From Streptomyces phaeoluteigriseus (GTDB lineage: Bacteria > Actinomycetota > Actinomycetes > Streptomycetales > Streptomycetaceae): DNA of 64,000 bases. The stretch lies in the NCBI RefSeq assembly GCF_001896135.2, contig NZ_MPOH02000015.1:225411-289410 (forward strand), given 5' to 3'. Below, in pieces: positions 43,206 to 52,768 of this stretch. Both the position numbers and the translations under genes were made by a program. Below the pieces are notes generated by a model, which ran no database searches, was not told where the DNA came from, and was given only the letters and a program-made list of their open reading frames with translations. The stretch's first letter is position 1. Each line of letters opens with the position of its first letter.

Positions 43206-46200
43206 CTACGGGGCGCTCGGCGCCGCGCGCCTGTACATCCGGGTCGCCGTGATCTCGCTGTGCCCCGCTTCGCCGGAGGAGGCCTGTGGCAGCCCCGGGC
43301 GCAGGTGTTCCTCCACGCTGATGTACTTCAGGCCGGCCCGGAGGTCGGCGTCGTTGCGCAGGCGGATGACCAGCGGGAACTCGGCCAGTGCCGTCGTGTC
43401 GAAGAGGCCCGTGGTGTAGAGGAGCTGCACGCCGAGGGCGTCCGAGACCGCGCGCTGGAGTTCCAGAAGGTAGGTCGCGTTGGCCCGGCCGATGGGGTTG
43501 TCGAGGAACAGCGTGCCGGCGTAACGGTGCTTGTCGCGGCCCCGGTCGTTGCTCCTGAGGGCCGCCATCGTGCAGTACAGGGCGATGGCCGCGGTGAGGA
43601 GCTGGCCGCCGGAGAAGACGTCGCCCATCTGCCCGACGGGCACCCGCTCGGCGCGCAGCACGGCGTCCGGCTTGAGGATCTCGACGGCGACGCCCTTGGG
43701 CTGAAGGGCCGCGCCGACGCCCCGCAGCAGCAGGGACATGCCGTCGCGCCGCAGGTCGGAGTTCTTCTTGACGGCGGCGCGGGTGGCCTCGTCGACGACC
43801 TCGCCGAGCCGCTCGGTGAGCGTGGCCTGGTCGGGCTCCTCGAAGCGGATGCGCAGGAACTCCTGCCCGGACCACTCGCCGAGTCCCTCGGGCAGCCGGG
43901 ACAGCCGCTGGGCGGAGCGCAGGGTGGCGAGAGCCGACTCCACGAGACCGCGCAGCCGGTCCACGATCGAGTCGCGGTTGCGCTCCAGCTGCTCCAACTC
44001 GTCCGTCAGGACGCGGAGCCGGGGCGCGAAGGCGTCCGCCCACTTCTGGGCGTGCTCGGGCAGCGCGGCGGCCGGCAGTTCGCGGATCTGCTGCCGTGCG
44101 GGGGTGCGCACCTGCTCGTACCGGGTGGAGTTGGCGTGCCGGACGAGGGTGTCGCTCGCCTCGCGGACGGCGGCCTCGGCGGCGGACAGGTCGGCGGCGC
44201 AGCCGCGCAGCGACCGTCGGGCCTCGGCCGCGGACTGGCGGGCCTCCTCCAGGGTGCCGGGGTAGGGCTCCGACGCCTCCTGTTCCTCCTCGGGGATGTG
44301 CTCGCGCAGCAGGTCGCGGAGCATGGCGGCGATCTCGTCGAAGCCGCCGGCCGCGTCCTCGGCGGCGCGGTGGGCGTCCCGCAGCTCGGCGTGTGCCTCC
44401 CTGGCCCGGGCCAACGCCTCGGTGCGGGAGGCGAGTTCGGTGGTGGCGGTGCGCAGCAGGGCCTGCGCGTGGTCGGCGTCGCGCGGCTGGAGCTCCTCGG
44501 GCAGTTCGGTGTGGGCGTCGCCGTCCTCCGGCGCGTGCCGTTCCGCCTCGCCGCGCAGCCGGCCGAGCTGCTCGCTCGCGGTGGACACGCGCGTCTCCAG
44601 GAGCTGGACCAGCTCCTCCGCGCGGGCGGAGGCGGCCTGCCGGGACGGTCCGTCGGAGCCGTCCGGTGACTGGAGCAACTGCTCCGCGCGCGTGCGGACC
44701 TTGTTGCTCAGCCGGTCCAGTTCCGCCAGGGCCGCGCTCTCGTCGCCTTCCGCCCGGGCCTGTTCGGCCCGCAGGTCGGCGCCGACGCCGACCTTCTCGT
44801 ACAGCTGGGAGGCGGCCCGGTAGGCCTCCCGCAGGGCGGGCAGGGACGCCTTCGGCGCGCCCGGCTCGTCCTCCGGTACGTCATCGGGGGCGCCGGCGAT
44901 CTCGGAGCGCTCGGCGCGCAGCGCACGCGCGGTGCGGCGGGAGTCGTCGGCGGCGCGCTGGGCGGCACGGCGGTCCTCGTCGGCGGCGCGGGCGCGCTCC
45001 AGGCAGGCCTGGGCGCGCGCCTCGGACTCGGCGGCCTCGTCGGCGAGTTCACGCAGCTTGACCTGCCAGCCGGCGCGCTCGCGCAGCCGGAAGGCGAGCC
45101 CGGCGAGGGCGTCGGCGGCGCGCCGGGCCTTCTGGGCGGTCTCCTGCCGCTCGTCGCGCACCTGCGCGGCCTCGGCGGCCGCCTCGTCGGCCTCCGCGCG
45201 CACGGTCCGTGCCTCGGCCAGCTCGGCCTCGGACTCCTCGGCGAACGCGCGCGCCTCCTCGGCGGCCCGCGCCAGTTCGGTGAGCCGCCCGGCCGCAGCC
45301 GGTGCGCCAGGAGGAGAGCCGCGCCGCCAGTTCCCGGTCCTTGCCGAGGCGGGCCGCGAGCCGGCGGATCTCCTCGTCCCGCTCCGTGGCCCGCGCGCGC
45401 AGCGTCTGCCGTTCCTCGTCGGCGGCGTGTTCGTCGTGCATGGCCGGGTTCGGCGGTACGAGGAAGACGTCACCGCTGTCGGTGCCGGGGGCCGGGGTGG
45501 GGGCGAGGAGGGCGGCGGCGGTGCCGACGGCCACGGCGGACCGGGGCAGCAGGGCGGCCTCGCCGAGCGCTTCACGCGCGCGTGCGTGCGAGTCGGGGTC
45601 GGTGATGATCACACCGTCGACCAGTTCCGGCCGGGCGGCGAGGACCCGCGCGTGGTCGACGGGGTCGACGGCCTGGGCGAGGTAGCGCCAGCCGGGCAGG
45701 GCGGGGATGCCGTGCTCGCCGAGGTACTCCACGGTGGCGAGCACGTCCGGGCCCGGCGGCAGCAGTCCGCCGTCGCCGAGCGCACCGAGGATGCGGGCGT
45801 CGTCGGCGGCGGCGGTCCGCAGCTCGAACAGCTGCCGCTCGGCGGAGGAGACCGTGTCGTCGAGCAGTTCGCGCAGCTCGTCGGCGTAGCGGTCGAGGTC
45901 CTCGGGCGTGAGTCCGGTGCCCTCGGCCTCGTCCTCCTGGCGCGGCTGCGGGATGATCCGCGGGGTCGAGGCACCGGTCACGCTCAGCAGTTCGGCCAGC
46001 CGCTCCTCGCCCGCTAGGGCCTCGGCGAGCCGGCGCTCGGCCTCGTACGACCGCGCCGCGCCCGTCGCCGCGTCGGCCGCGCGGGCCGCGGTCAGTTCGG
46101 CGCGGGACTCGGCGGAAGCGGCCTCGCGCGCGTGCTCGGCGGCCTTGCGCGAGACCTCCCGGGCGGTGTCCCAGGCTGCGACAGCGCTCTTCTCGGCGTC

Positions 46201-47817
46201 GCTGGCGGCGAGGGCCGCGCGCGCGGGGTCGGCGTCGGGCGCGCTGTCGTCCAGCCAGCCGGCGCGCACCGCTTCGGCGGTCTCCTGCTCGACCTCGGCG
46301 AGGCGCTGGCGCAGGTGTCCTGCCTCGCTGCGGGCGCGCTGTGCCTCGGTGGCGGCGGACGTGGCGTCGCGGTGCGCGGCCTCGCCGACCTCCTGGAGGG
46401 CCGCGGAGCGTTCCTCCTCCTCGTTGGCGAGGGTCTCGGCGTTTCCGGCGGCACCGTGCAGGGCGCGGACGAGGTCGACGGCGGCCTTGGCGCGGGCCGC
46501 GAGCGCCGGGGCGGCGTCCCGCTCGGCCTCCTGGATGGCGGCGGACACCCGGGCCACCCGGTCGGCGGCGGCGCGCTGGCGCAGGGAGACCTCGGCGGCC
46601 TGCCAGGCGGCGTGCAGGGTGCGTGCCTCGGCGAGTTCGCGTTTCTGCGCGGCGGCCGACTTCTCGGCGGCGGCGAGCGCCAGCGAGGCGTGCCGGAAGG
46701 CGAGTTCGGCGGCGATCAGCGCGCTGCGCTCGCGGGCGCTCTCGGAGTGGGTGACGGCGTAGGCGGCGGCCGTGACCCGTTGGGCCAGGTCGGCGGCGCG
46801 GGTGCGCTCCCGCAGGCCGCGCGCGGACAGTCTGCGGGCGAGGGTGCGGTTGCGGCGCTCGGCCCCGGTGTGGATGTCCCGCGCGCGTGCCCGGGCGTCG
46901 GCGGCCTGGACGATCCGCCCGAGCAGGTCCACCGAGCCGGCGGTGAAGTCCCGTTCGGCGATCAACTCGGCGCGTCGGCCCAGTTTGTTGCCGAAGCCGC
47001 TGACGAGGTCGGCGAGACCGTCGGTGTCCCGCGTGTCCGTCACCGCGCGCAGCAGCAGGTCGGTGAAGTCGGAGTCCTTCTTGACCGCGAAGAGGCCGGC
47101 CGCCTCGCCCTCGTCGGCGTTCATCTCGCGCTGGTACCGGAAGAGTTCGGGGTCCAGGCCCAGCTCGCCGAGGTGCTCGATCCACCGGTCGTGGATCTCC
47201 TCCCAGTGCACCTCCAGGTGCGGATACGCCTTGCCCGCGTCGGTGAGCGCGTCCCGGAAGCCCTTCATCGTGCGCCGCCGGCCCTGCGCGCCCGACTGGC
47301 CCTCGGCGGACGGCCGTACGGCGGTGGACTCGGCGACGGGGAGGTTGTCCAGGGTGAGCCCGGGGCCGGGCCGGAAGGAGTACCAGGCCTCGGCGAACTT
47401 CCGCGGGTCGTTGGACACCTGACGGCCGCGCCACTCGCTGACCTTGCCGACGACCACGCACTCGCCGGTCAGCACGTGCTGCCACTCCAACGCCACATGG
47501 CCGCAGTCGTCGGCGAGCAGGAACTTGCGCAGGACGCCGGAGCTGGCGCCGCCGAGGGTGTTGCGGTGGCCCGGCAGCATCACCGAGAAGATCAGCTTGA
47601 GCAGGACGGACTTGCCGCCGCCGTTCTCCAGGAACAGCACGCCCGCGGGTGCGGGCCGGCGCGGCGGGCCGACGGGCTCGTCCTCGAAGAACTCCGCCTG
47701 CGTGGGGGCGGGATCGGGCACGACCTCACCCACGCCCCGCAGGTCAAGCACGGTGTCGGCGTAGCGCGCACCGGCAGGCCCGATCGAGTAGAGGCGGACC
47801 CGGGACAGCTCGTACAT
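43206..47817 (-). CDS. SMC/MukB-like ATPase (MksB/JetC type), frame interrupted
   Basis: A giant coiled-coil ATPase of about 1,537 residues. Walker A is FLENGGGKSVLLK near residue 63-75; long Ala/Glu/Arg-rich coiled coils flank a globular centre at about residues 650-800 (VDGVIITDPDSHARAREA) that resembles a hinge. The C-terminal head holds the ABC signature VFSGGQLLTAAIALYCTMAA and Walker B TLFLDNPIGRANATYLL, with Asn where SMC ATPases have catalytic Glu. The frame slips at 45291-45303 (two bases lost or one gained). The start is 47817; the ribosome binding site is weak and an octamer array lies 36 bases upstream. It should form a ring with the two downstream-named partners jetB- and jetA-like. 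Confidence 0.8.
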
Positions 47818-47852
47818 GGCGGACTCTCGTAAGTCTTCGGAAGATGCGGTTG

Positions 47853-47908
47853 ATCGGTGTATCGGTGGGTCGGTGTATCGGTGGGTCGGTGTATCGGTGT
47901 ATCGGCTT
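47853..47908. repeat. Octamer tandem repeat between the kite-like and SMC-like genes
   Basis: Six units of eight bases (ATCGGTGT, ATCGGTGG, GTCGGTGT, ATCGGTGG, GTCGGTGT, ATCGGTGT) run without a gap from 47853 to 47900, followed by a seventh partial unit ATCGGCTT. The array is 36 bases upstream of the SMC-like start codon on the minus strand, inside a 174-base gap that also has GGAG/CTCC-rich imperfect inverted repeats. Arrays of this kind vary in copy number by replication slippage. Confidence 0.85.
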
Positions 47909-47991
47909 CGGGATCCGGGAGCTTCTGGGTCTCCGCGGAGTTTCCGGAGGCCCTGGGAGGCTCCCGGAGGCTCCGGACGCCCCTGGGGGCT

Positions 47992-48867
47992 TCAGGAGTG
48001 GAACGGCAGTCCGGCGTCGGCGACCAGTTCCAGGGCGTCGGACTCCTCGGGGGGCAACAGCGTCGGCCTGCCGTCGGTGACCGGGACGACGCCCAGTTCC
48101 AGCAGCTCGGCCAGGGCCGCGCTGCCCGCCATGTCCCGGACCTGGAGCTGGTAGCGGGCGGTGGTCCGGTACGTACCGCCGCTGTCGTCGCCGGTGCGCT
48201 GGAGGAAGCCGGAGTCGGTGAGGAACGCGACGGCCTTGCCGACGATGCCGGTCGTCGAACCGGCGAGCCGGCGGGCGTCCTTGGTGGCACCGGCGGCGCT
48301 GCGTCTGGCCCAGATCCGCCAGGCCGCCTCCAGGCCCGGCGCGTCGGTCGCGGGGTCGGTGTTCTCGCCCTGCTGCTCCGCCCGCTCCTCCAGACGGCGG
48401 CAGGCCTGGCGCACGAAGGCGTCGACGCCGTTGACGCTGACCCGGCCGATGTAGCCGTCGTCGGCCAGGTCCTCGGGCCGGGGGAAGGCCATGGCGGCGA
48501 CGGCGAGGTGCGCGAGGCCGTGCAGGAACCGGTCTCCGGAGTCGGCGGACGTACGACGGGCGTACTCGCCCATGCGGACGGCGAACACCGAGTCCTCCGC
48601 GGCGGTGACGGCCATCCCCGCGCGCGGGGACACCTCCAGCACGATCAGGCCCAGGCCGGTGGCCACGGCGTCCGCGAGCCGCGCGAAAGGCGGGTCCTCG
48701 CGGTAGCGCCGCAGCAGGTCCGCGTACTCCTGGTCGCGCGCGGGCTGAAGTCTGGGCTGGAGGCCGAAGGAGACGAGCCGCGCCGCGTCGGCGGCGTCGG
48801 CGGGGGTGACGACGGCGGAGGCCGGCGCGGCGGCCTCGGGTTCACTCCGGTCGACGTGCTCGGTCAC
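47992..48867 (-). CDS. MukE/MksE/JetB-like (kite) subunit
   Basis: The 291-residue soluble protein has a disordered acidic N-terminus, then predicted winged-helix domains (RLVSFGLQPRLQPARDQEYA, then AFLTDSGFLQRTGDD with YQLQVRDM near the end). By size, position between a kleisin-like and an SMC-like gene, and absence of other domains it fits a MukE/MksE/JetB subunit that binds the kleisin and the SMC head. I infer this from context; direct motif evidence is weak. GTG at 48867 follows AAGGAG. It lies 52 bases from the jetA-like gene. Confidence 0.6.
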   Translation of the reverse strand: MTEHVDRSEPEAAAPASAVVTPADAADAARLVSFGLQPRLQPARDQEYADLLRRYREDPPFARLADAVATGLGLIVLEVSPRAGMAVTAAEDSVFAVRMGEYARRTSADSGDRFLHGLAHLAVAAMAFPRPEDLADDGYIGRVSVNGVDAFVRQACRRLEERAEQQGENTDPATDAPGLEAAWRIWARRSAAGATKDARRLAGSTTGIVGKAVAFLTDSGFLQRTGDDSGGTYRTTARYQLQVRDMAGSAALAELLELGVVPVTDGRPTLLPPEESDALELVADAGLPFHS

Positions 48868-48919
48868 GGTGTCGGCTCCTTGCTGCGGTGGTGCTCGTGC
48901 TTGCGATTCCGGGTCCGGC

Positions 48920-50446
48920 TCATGCTGCTTCCGTCCGGTCCGCGGCCATCCCCGCCGCGTCCAGCATCGCCATGCCCACTATCAGGTCGGCCCCGCCGAA
49001 CTCCGGATCGTCCAGTTCGGTCCCGTCGTCCACGGCGAACAACAGCTTCTCCTCGCCCTGCCGGTAGGCGGTGCCGACCGCCGGGCTGGCCGCGTGCACC
49101 GCCAGCAGCGCCACCAGGTAGGGAAGTTCGGGATCTCGCCCGCGTGCCTCCGCGAGGAGCCCCGAGAGCCGCCGCGGCGCGTCCGCGGGCAGGTCCAGCA
49201 GTTCCCTCGCGGCGGCCAGCTGCTCCTCGCTGAAGCGGCTGTCGTCGGGCGTCGCGATGAGGTCCGGCTCCGGCATCTCCGCGCCGAGGTTCTCCCGCTC
49301 CACCGGCGGCGTCAGCAGCAGGTCGACCAGGTCGCCCACCCGCACGGACGCCGGTGTCCGCAGTCCCGTCCCGCGCGCGAAGAACGCGTCGGTGACCCGG
49401 ACCGCCTGTTCCAGCGGCAACGGCAGCAGGGGCGCGACGAGATGGCCGTAGAGGTCCGTCCCCGAGGAGGTCATGGGGGTGGCGAAGGCCTGCCGGTCCT
49501 GCTCGGCGCGGAACAGCGGTCCGGCCTCCAGCAGCCGGGCCTGCAACTGCGTGTGGCGGCGGATGCAGTCCTTGACGATGTCGACGAGTTCGGCGGCCCG
49601 TCGTTTGTTCTCCGCGTCCTCGATCTCGTCGCGGGCCCTGCGGATGTTGGTGAGGATCGCGTTCTCGTGGCGGTAGCGGTCGGCGACGTGGTCGAGGGCC
49701 TCGGCGATCATGTCGGGCACGGCGTTGAGCCAGTCCACCGCGCGGACGTTGCGCCGGGTCGCCTCCAGAGCCCTGCGCAGCGTTTCCGAGTACTGCACGG
49801 TCCGGTAGCGGGCCTGTTCGGCGGCAAGTTGGGCGTCGGCCAGGCGACCGCGGCGGACGAGCACCTCGAGTTTGACCTCGGCGGCGATCTGCGCGCTGGT
49901 GACGTCGGTGTCGAGGGCGCCCACGAGGACGTTGACCGCCTCGTCCGTCGTACGGAGGTAGACCGTGCCGCCGTATCCGGGGACCTCCTCGATCAGCTTG
50001 AAGTCGTAGTCGCGGCGGACGTACGTGCCGTCCGGGGTGAAGGTGCCGTACACCGCGCGAAAGCCGCGGTCGACGCTGCCGACGTTGATCAGGTTCTCCA
50101 GGACCCACCTTGCGACGCGCTCGTGCTCCTCGGCCTGCCGCCCGGGGGCCTGCGCGGCGATGCGCGGGATCAGGCGGGCGACTATCTGGTCGTGGTCGGC
50201 GCCGGTGTCGAAGTCCATGTTCAGGGTGACCAGGTCGATCGCCGCGAGGGCGATCTCCGCCATGCCGTAGACCGAGTACTCGCCGGCGAGGTTGGCCTTG
50301 CGTGCGTCGAGGTCGTGGATCGGTGCGGTGCAGGCGAGCGCGCGCAGCCGCCGCGCCAGTCCCTCGTCGGCGGCCGGGCCCGGCGCGGGGCGCGGCCCCG
50401 CGCTGAGCTGGGGCGGAACACGGTCCGTCGATGCAGGCGAAGTCAC
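48920..50446 (-). CDS. Kleisin-like subunit (MukF/MksF/JetA type)
   Basis: A soluble protein of about 508 residues. After a Pro/Gly-rich start it has a winged-helix-like N-terminal domain (YSVYGMAEIALAAIDLVTLN), a beta hairpin VYGTFTPDGTYVRRDYDFKL, long amphipathic helices from about 190 to 310 (LEATRRNVRAVDWL, HVADRYRHENAILTNIRRAR) and a C-terminal mixed domain. This is the layout of MukF/MksF/JetA kleisins, which bridge the heads of an SMC dimer. The start is uncertain: GTG at 50446 begins the conserved part; an ATG at 50476 also works. It heads the three-gene operon. Confidence 0.6.
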   Translation of the reverse strand: MTSPASTDRVPPQLSAGPRPAPGPAADEGLARRLRALACTAPIHDLDARKANLAGEYSVYGMAEIALAAIDLVTLNMDFDTGADHDQIVARLIPRIAAQAPGRQAEEHERVARWVLENLINVGSVDRGFRAVYGTFTPDGTYVRRDYDFKLIEEVPGYGGTVYLRTTDEAVNVLVGALDTDVTSAQIAAEVKLEVLVRRGRLADAQLAAEQARYRTVQYSETLRRALEATRRNVRAVDWLNAVPDMIAEALDHVADRYRHENAILTNIRRARDEIEDAENKRRAAELVDIVKDCIRRHTQLQARLLEAGPLFRAEQDRQAFATPMTSSGTDLYGHLVAPLLPLPLEQAVRVTDAFFARGTGLRTPASVRVGDLVDLLLTPPVERENLGAEMPEPDLIATPDDSRFSEEQLAAARELLDLPADAPRRLSGLLAEARGRDPELPYLVALLAVHAASPAVGTAYRQGEEKLLFAVDDGTELDDPEFGGADLIVGMAMLDAAGMAADRTEAA

Positions 50447-50603
50447 GCTGCACAGACTAGGTCCTCGGTCTGACATCGACCCAAACGACGCAGAAGCGAC
50501 CCACGTCACAGCGGCGCGAGACCCCCGGCAGGCCGCCCGGGAGGTTCAGCCGGAATCCGGCGGGGCGCCTCGGCCGTGCCCGCGAGAGCCGCGGCGGGAA
50601 GTC

Positions 50604-51308
50604 TCAGCCGCCGGAGGGATCGTCGCCCACCCGCCGCCGGTACACCTCGACGATCCGTTCCCTTGAGTCGGCCAGATACACCGCGAGCAGTTCCTCCGCC
50701 TCCACCCTGTCGCCGGCCTCGAGCGCCCGGAGGATCTGCCGGTTGCGGGCGAGGTAGGGCTCGTGCAGCCGGCGCGGGTCGTCGACGACGTGGAAGGCGA
50801 GGCGCAGTTCGGCGAAGACGCTGCGCATCAGCTCGTCGGTGCGCTCGCTGCCAGCGAGGGCGACCAGTTCCCGGTGGAAGTGGATGTTGGCGGTACCCAA
50901 CGCTTTCCAGTCACCTTCGCGCGCTGCCCGCTGCCCCTCCTCCACGGCCTCGGTGAGGTTGCCCAGCGCGTACGGCGGCTGCCCCAGGCCGCGCACGACG
51001 GCGCACTCGACGAGGGTGCGCGTGCGGTAGATGTCCTCGACGTCCTCGACGGTCAGGACCCTGACGAACACCCCCCTGTTCAGTTCGTGGACCAGCAGGC
51101 GCTCGTGGGTGAGCAGCCGGAACGCCTCGCGCAGCGTGTTGCGGGACACGCCGAGAGCACCGCCGATGCTGTCCTCCGACAGCCGGGTCCCCGGCGGGAA
51201 ATAGCCCTCCGCGATACGGCTTCTGAGGATGTCCGCGACACGTTCCGCCGTGCTGGTGCGGCCCAGGAGGGCGCGGTCGTCGGACAGCCCCGCCAGCTGC
51301 TCTGCCAT
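50604..51308 (-). CDS. GntR-family regulator (FadR/FCD type) of the oxoproline operon
   Basis: The 234-residue repressor has an N-terminal winged helix (GYFPPGTRLSEDSIGGALGV, SRNTLREAFRLLTHERLL) and an all-helical FCD ligand domain. The metal-binding histidines are likely in NIHFHRELV and AFHVVDD. It is divergently transcribed from the MFS-DUF1445-pxpABC operon and almost certainly controls it; a 17-bp perfect palindrome lies in the shared gap. The ligand is probably a carboxylic acid such as 5-oxoproline. ATG at 51308 is used; a TTG four codons upstream is the alternative. Confidence 0.88.
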   Translation of the reverse strand: MAEQLAGLSDDRALLGRTSTAERVADILRSRIAEGYFPPGTRLSEDSIGGALGVSRNTLREAFRLLTHERLLVHELNRGVFVRVLTVEDVEDIYRTRTLVECAVVRGLGQPPYALGNLTEAVEEGQRAAREGDWKALGTANIHFHRELVALAGSERTDELMRSVFAELRLAFHVVDDPRRLHEPYLARNRQILRALEAGDRVEAEELLAVYLADSRERIVEVYRRRVGDDPSGG

Positions 51309-51352
51309 GCCGGAATTCAACCGCAGACACGAGAACGAAACAACAGGGGTAT

Positions 51353-51382
51353 TGAGGGATCGTTCAACGATCCTCTACCTTG
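51353..51382 (+). promoter_or_regulatory. Promoter of the oxoproline operon with embedded GntR operator
   Basis: A -35 TTGAGG (51353-51358), an 18-base spacer and -10 TACCTT (51377-51382) precede the MFS gene. The spacer contains GGATCGTTCAACGATCC (51357-51373), a 17-bp perfect palindrome that fits FCD-type GntR operators. Binding there would block RNA polymerase. Confidence 0.7.
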
Positions 51383-51466
51383 CTGAGTACCTTGCTCGGC
51401 TCAGCACCATCCCGCACGGCACGGCTCAGTCCCCAGCACCCTCCGTCATCCCACTGCGAGGTGCCC

Positions 51467-52768
51467 ATGAGCACGACCCCTCCACCACAGGCCCCCTCCA
51501 CCGACACCCATCCCCCGGCAACCGAACAGGCGTCCTCCGACGGCGCGTTGGGCTGGTTGCGCACCCTGGGACCGCGCGGGCGCCGCGCCTTCGCCGGGGC
51601 CTTCGGCGGCTACGCCCTGGACTCCTACGACTACTTCACGCTGCCGCTCAGCATGGTCGCGCTGGCCGCCTACTTCGGCCTGGACAGCGGCCAGACCGGC
51701 CTGTTCACCACCGTCACGCTGGTCGCCTCCGCGGTCGGCGGCGCCCTCGCGGGTGTCCTGGCCGACCGGATCGGCCGGGTCAAGGCCCTGATGATCACGG
51801 TCATCACCTACGCCGTCTTCACCGTGGCCTGCGGCTTCGCGACCACCTACGAGACGCTGCTGCTCTTCCGCGCCCTCCAGGGTCTCGGCTTCGGCGGCGA
51901 GTGGGCCGTCGGGGCGATCCTGGTCGCCGAGTACGCGAGCGCGAAGCACCGGGGCCGCACCCTGGGTGCGATCCAGAGTTCCTGGGCCGTCGGCTGGGGC
52001 CTGGCGGCGATCATGTACACGCTCGTCTTCTCGTTCTTCGGCGACGACGTGGCCTGGCGCGTGATGTTCTGGACGGGCGCCCTGCCCGCCCTGCTCGTGG
52101 TGTGGATGCGGCGCCGCGTGCAGGACGCGCCGACGGCGGTCGCCGCGCGCGAGCGCAACGCCGGCAAGGGCTCCTTCGCGGCGATCTTCCGGGGCCGCCT
52201 GCTGCGCACGACGATCTTCGCGGGCCTGCTCTCCACAGGCGTCCAGGGCGGCTACTACACGCTGGCGACCTGGGTGCCGACGTACCTCAAGAGCGAGCGC
52301 GGTCTGTCGGTGGTCAACACGGGCGGCTATCTGACGTTCCTGATCTCCGGCGCCTTCCTCGGCTATCTGACCGGCGGGCACCTCACCGACCGGCTGGGCC
52401 GGCGCCGCAACATCTGGCTGTTCGCCCTGCTGTCGGCGGTCTGCATCCTGGCGTACGCCAACATCCCCAGCGGCGCGGACACCCTGCTGCTGATCCTCGG
52501 ATTCCCGCTCGGCTTCTGCATGTCGGCCATCTTCAGCGGCTTCGGGTCCTACCTGAGCGAGCTGTACCCGACGGCCGTGCGCGGGACGGGGCAGGGCTTC
52601 ACGTACAACACCGGGCGTGCCGTCGGCGCCGTCTTCCCCACCACGGTCGGCTTCCTCGCCGACAGCTGGGGCGTGGGCGGGGCCCTGGTCTTCGGCGCGA
52701 TCGGGTACGGCATCGCGGCCCTGGCGCTGCTGGGGCTGCCGGAGACGCGTGGAAGGGAACTGGAGTGA
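51467..52768 (+). CDS. MFS transporter of the oxoproline operon
   Basis: A 433-residue major facilitator with twelve predicted helices. The conserved loop-2 motif is GVLADRIGRVKALM near residue 85, and repeated as GGHLTDRLGRRRN in the second half. FALQGLGFGGEWAVGAIL-type motif (RALQGLGFGGEWAVGAI) is typical of aromatic-acid and carboxylate carriers. Its place before pxpABC suggests uptake of 5-oxoproline or a related acid. The stop overlaps the DUF1445 start (GTGA). Confidence 0.88.
   Translation: MSTTPPPQAPSTDTHPPATEQASSDGALGWLRTLGPRGRRAFAGAFGGYALDSYDYFTLPLSMVALAAYFGLDSGQTGLFTTVTLVASAVGGALAGVLADRIGRVKALMITVITYAVFTVACGFATTYETLLLFRALQGLGFGGEWAVGAILVAEYASAKHRGRTLGAIQSSWAVGWGLAAIMYTLVFSFFGDDVAWRVMFWTGALPALLVVWMRRRVQDAPTAVAARERNAGKGSFAAIFRGRLLRTTIFAGLLSTGVQGGYYTLATWVPTYLKSERGLSVVNTGGYLTFLISGAFLGYLTGGHLTDRLGRRRNIWLFALLSAVCILAYANIPSGADTLLLILGFPLGFCMSAIFSGFGSYLSELYPTAVRGTGQGFTYNTGRAVGAVFPTTVGFLADSWGVGGALVFGAIGYGIAALALLGLPETRGRELE

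Noticed and set aside
42919..43419. 166-codon plus-strand ORF as a real gene
   Set aside because: It is in a different frame from the recognisable GMC C-terminal motif and overlaps the end of the SMC-like gene; composition is noise.
46132..47832. 566-codon plus-strand ORF across the SMC-like gene
   Set aside because: Mirror of the coiled-coil coding strand (Gly/Val/Gly-rich); no domain.
47853..47908. CRISPR array
   Set aside because: Units are only eight bases with no spacers and no cas genes are in the window.
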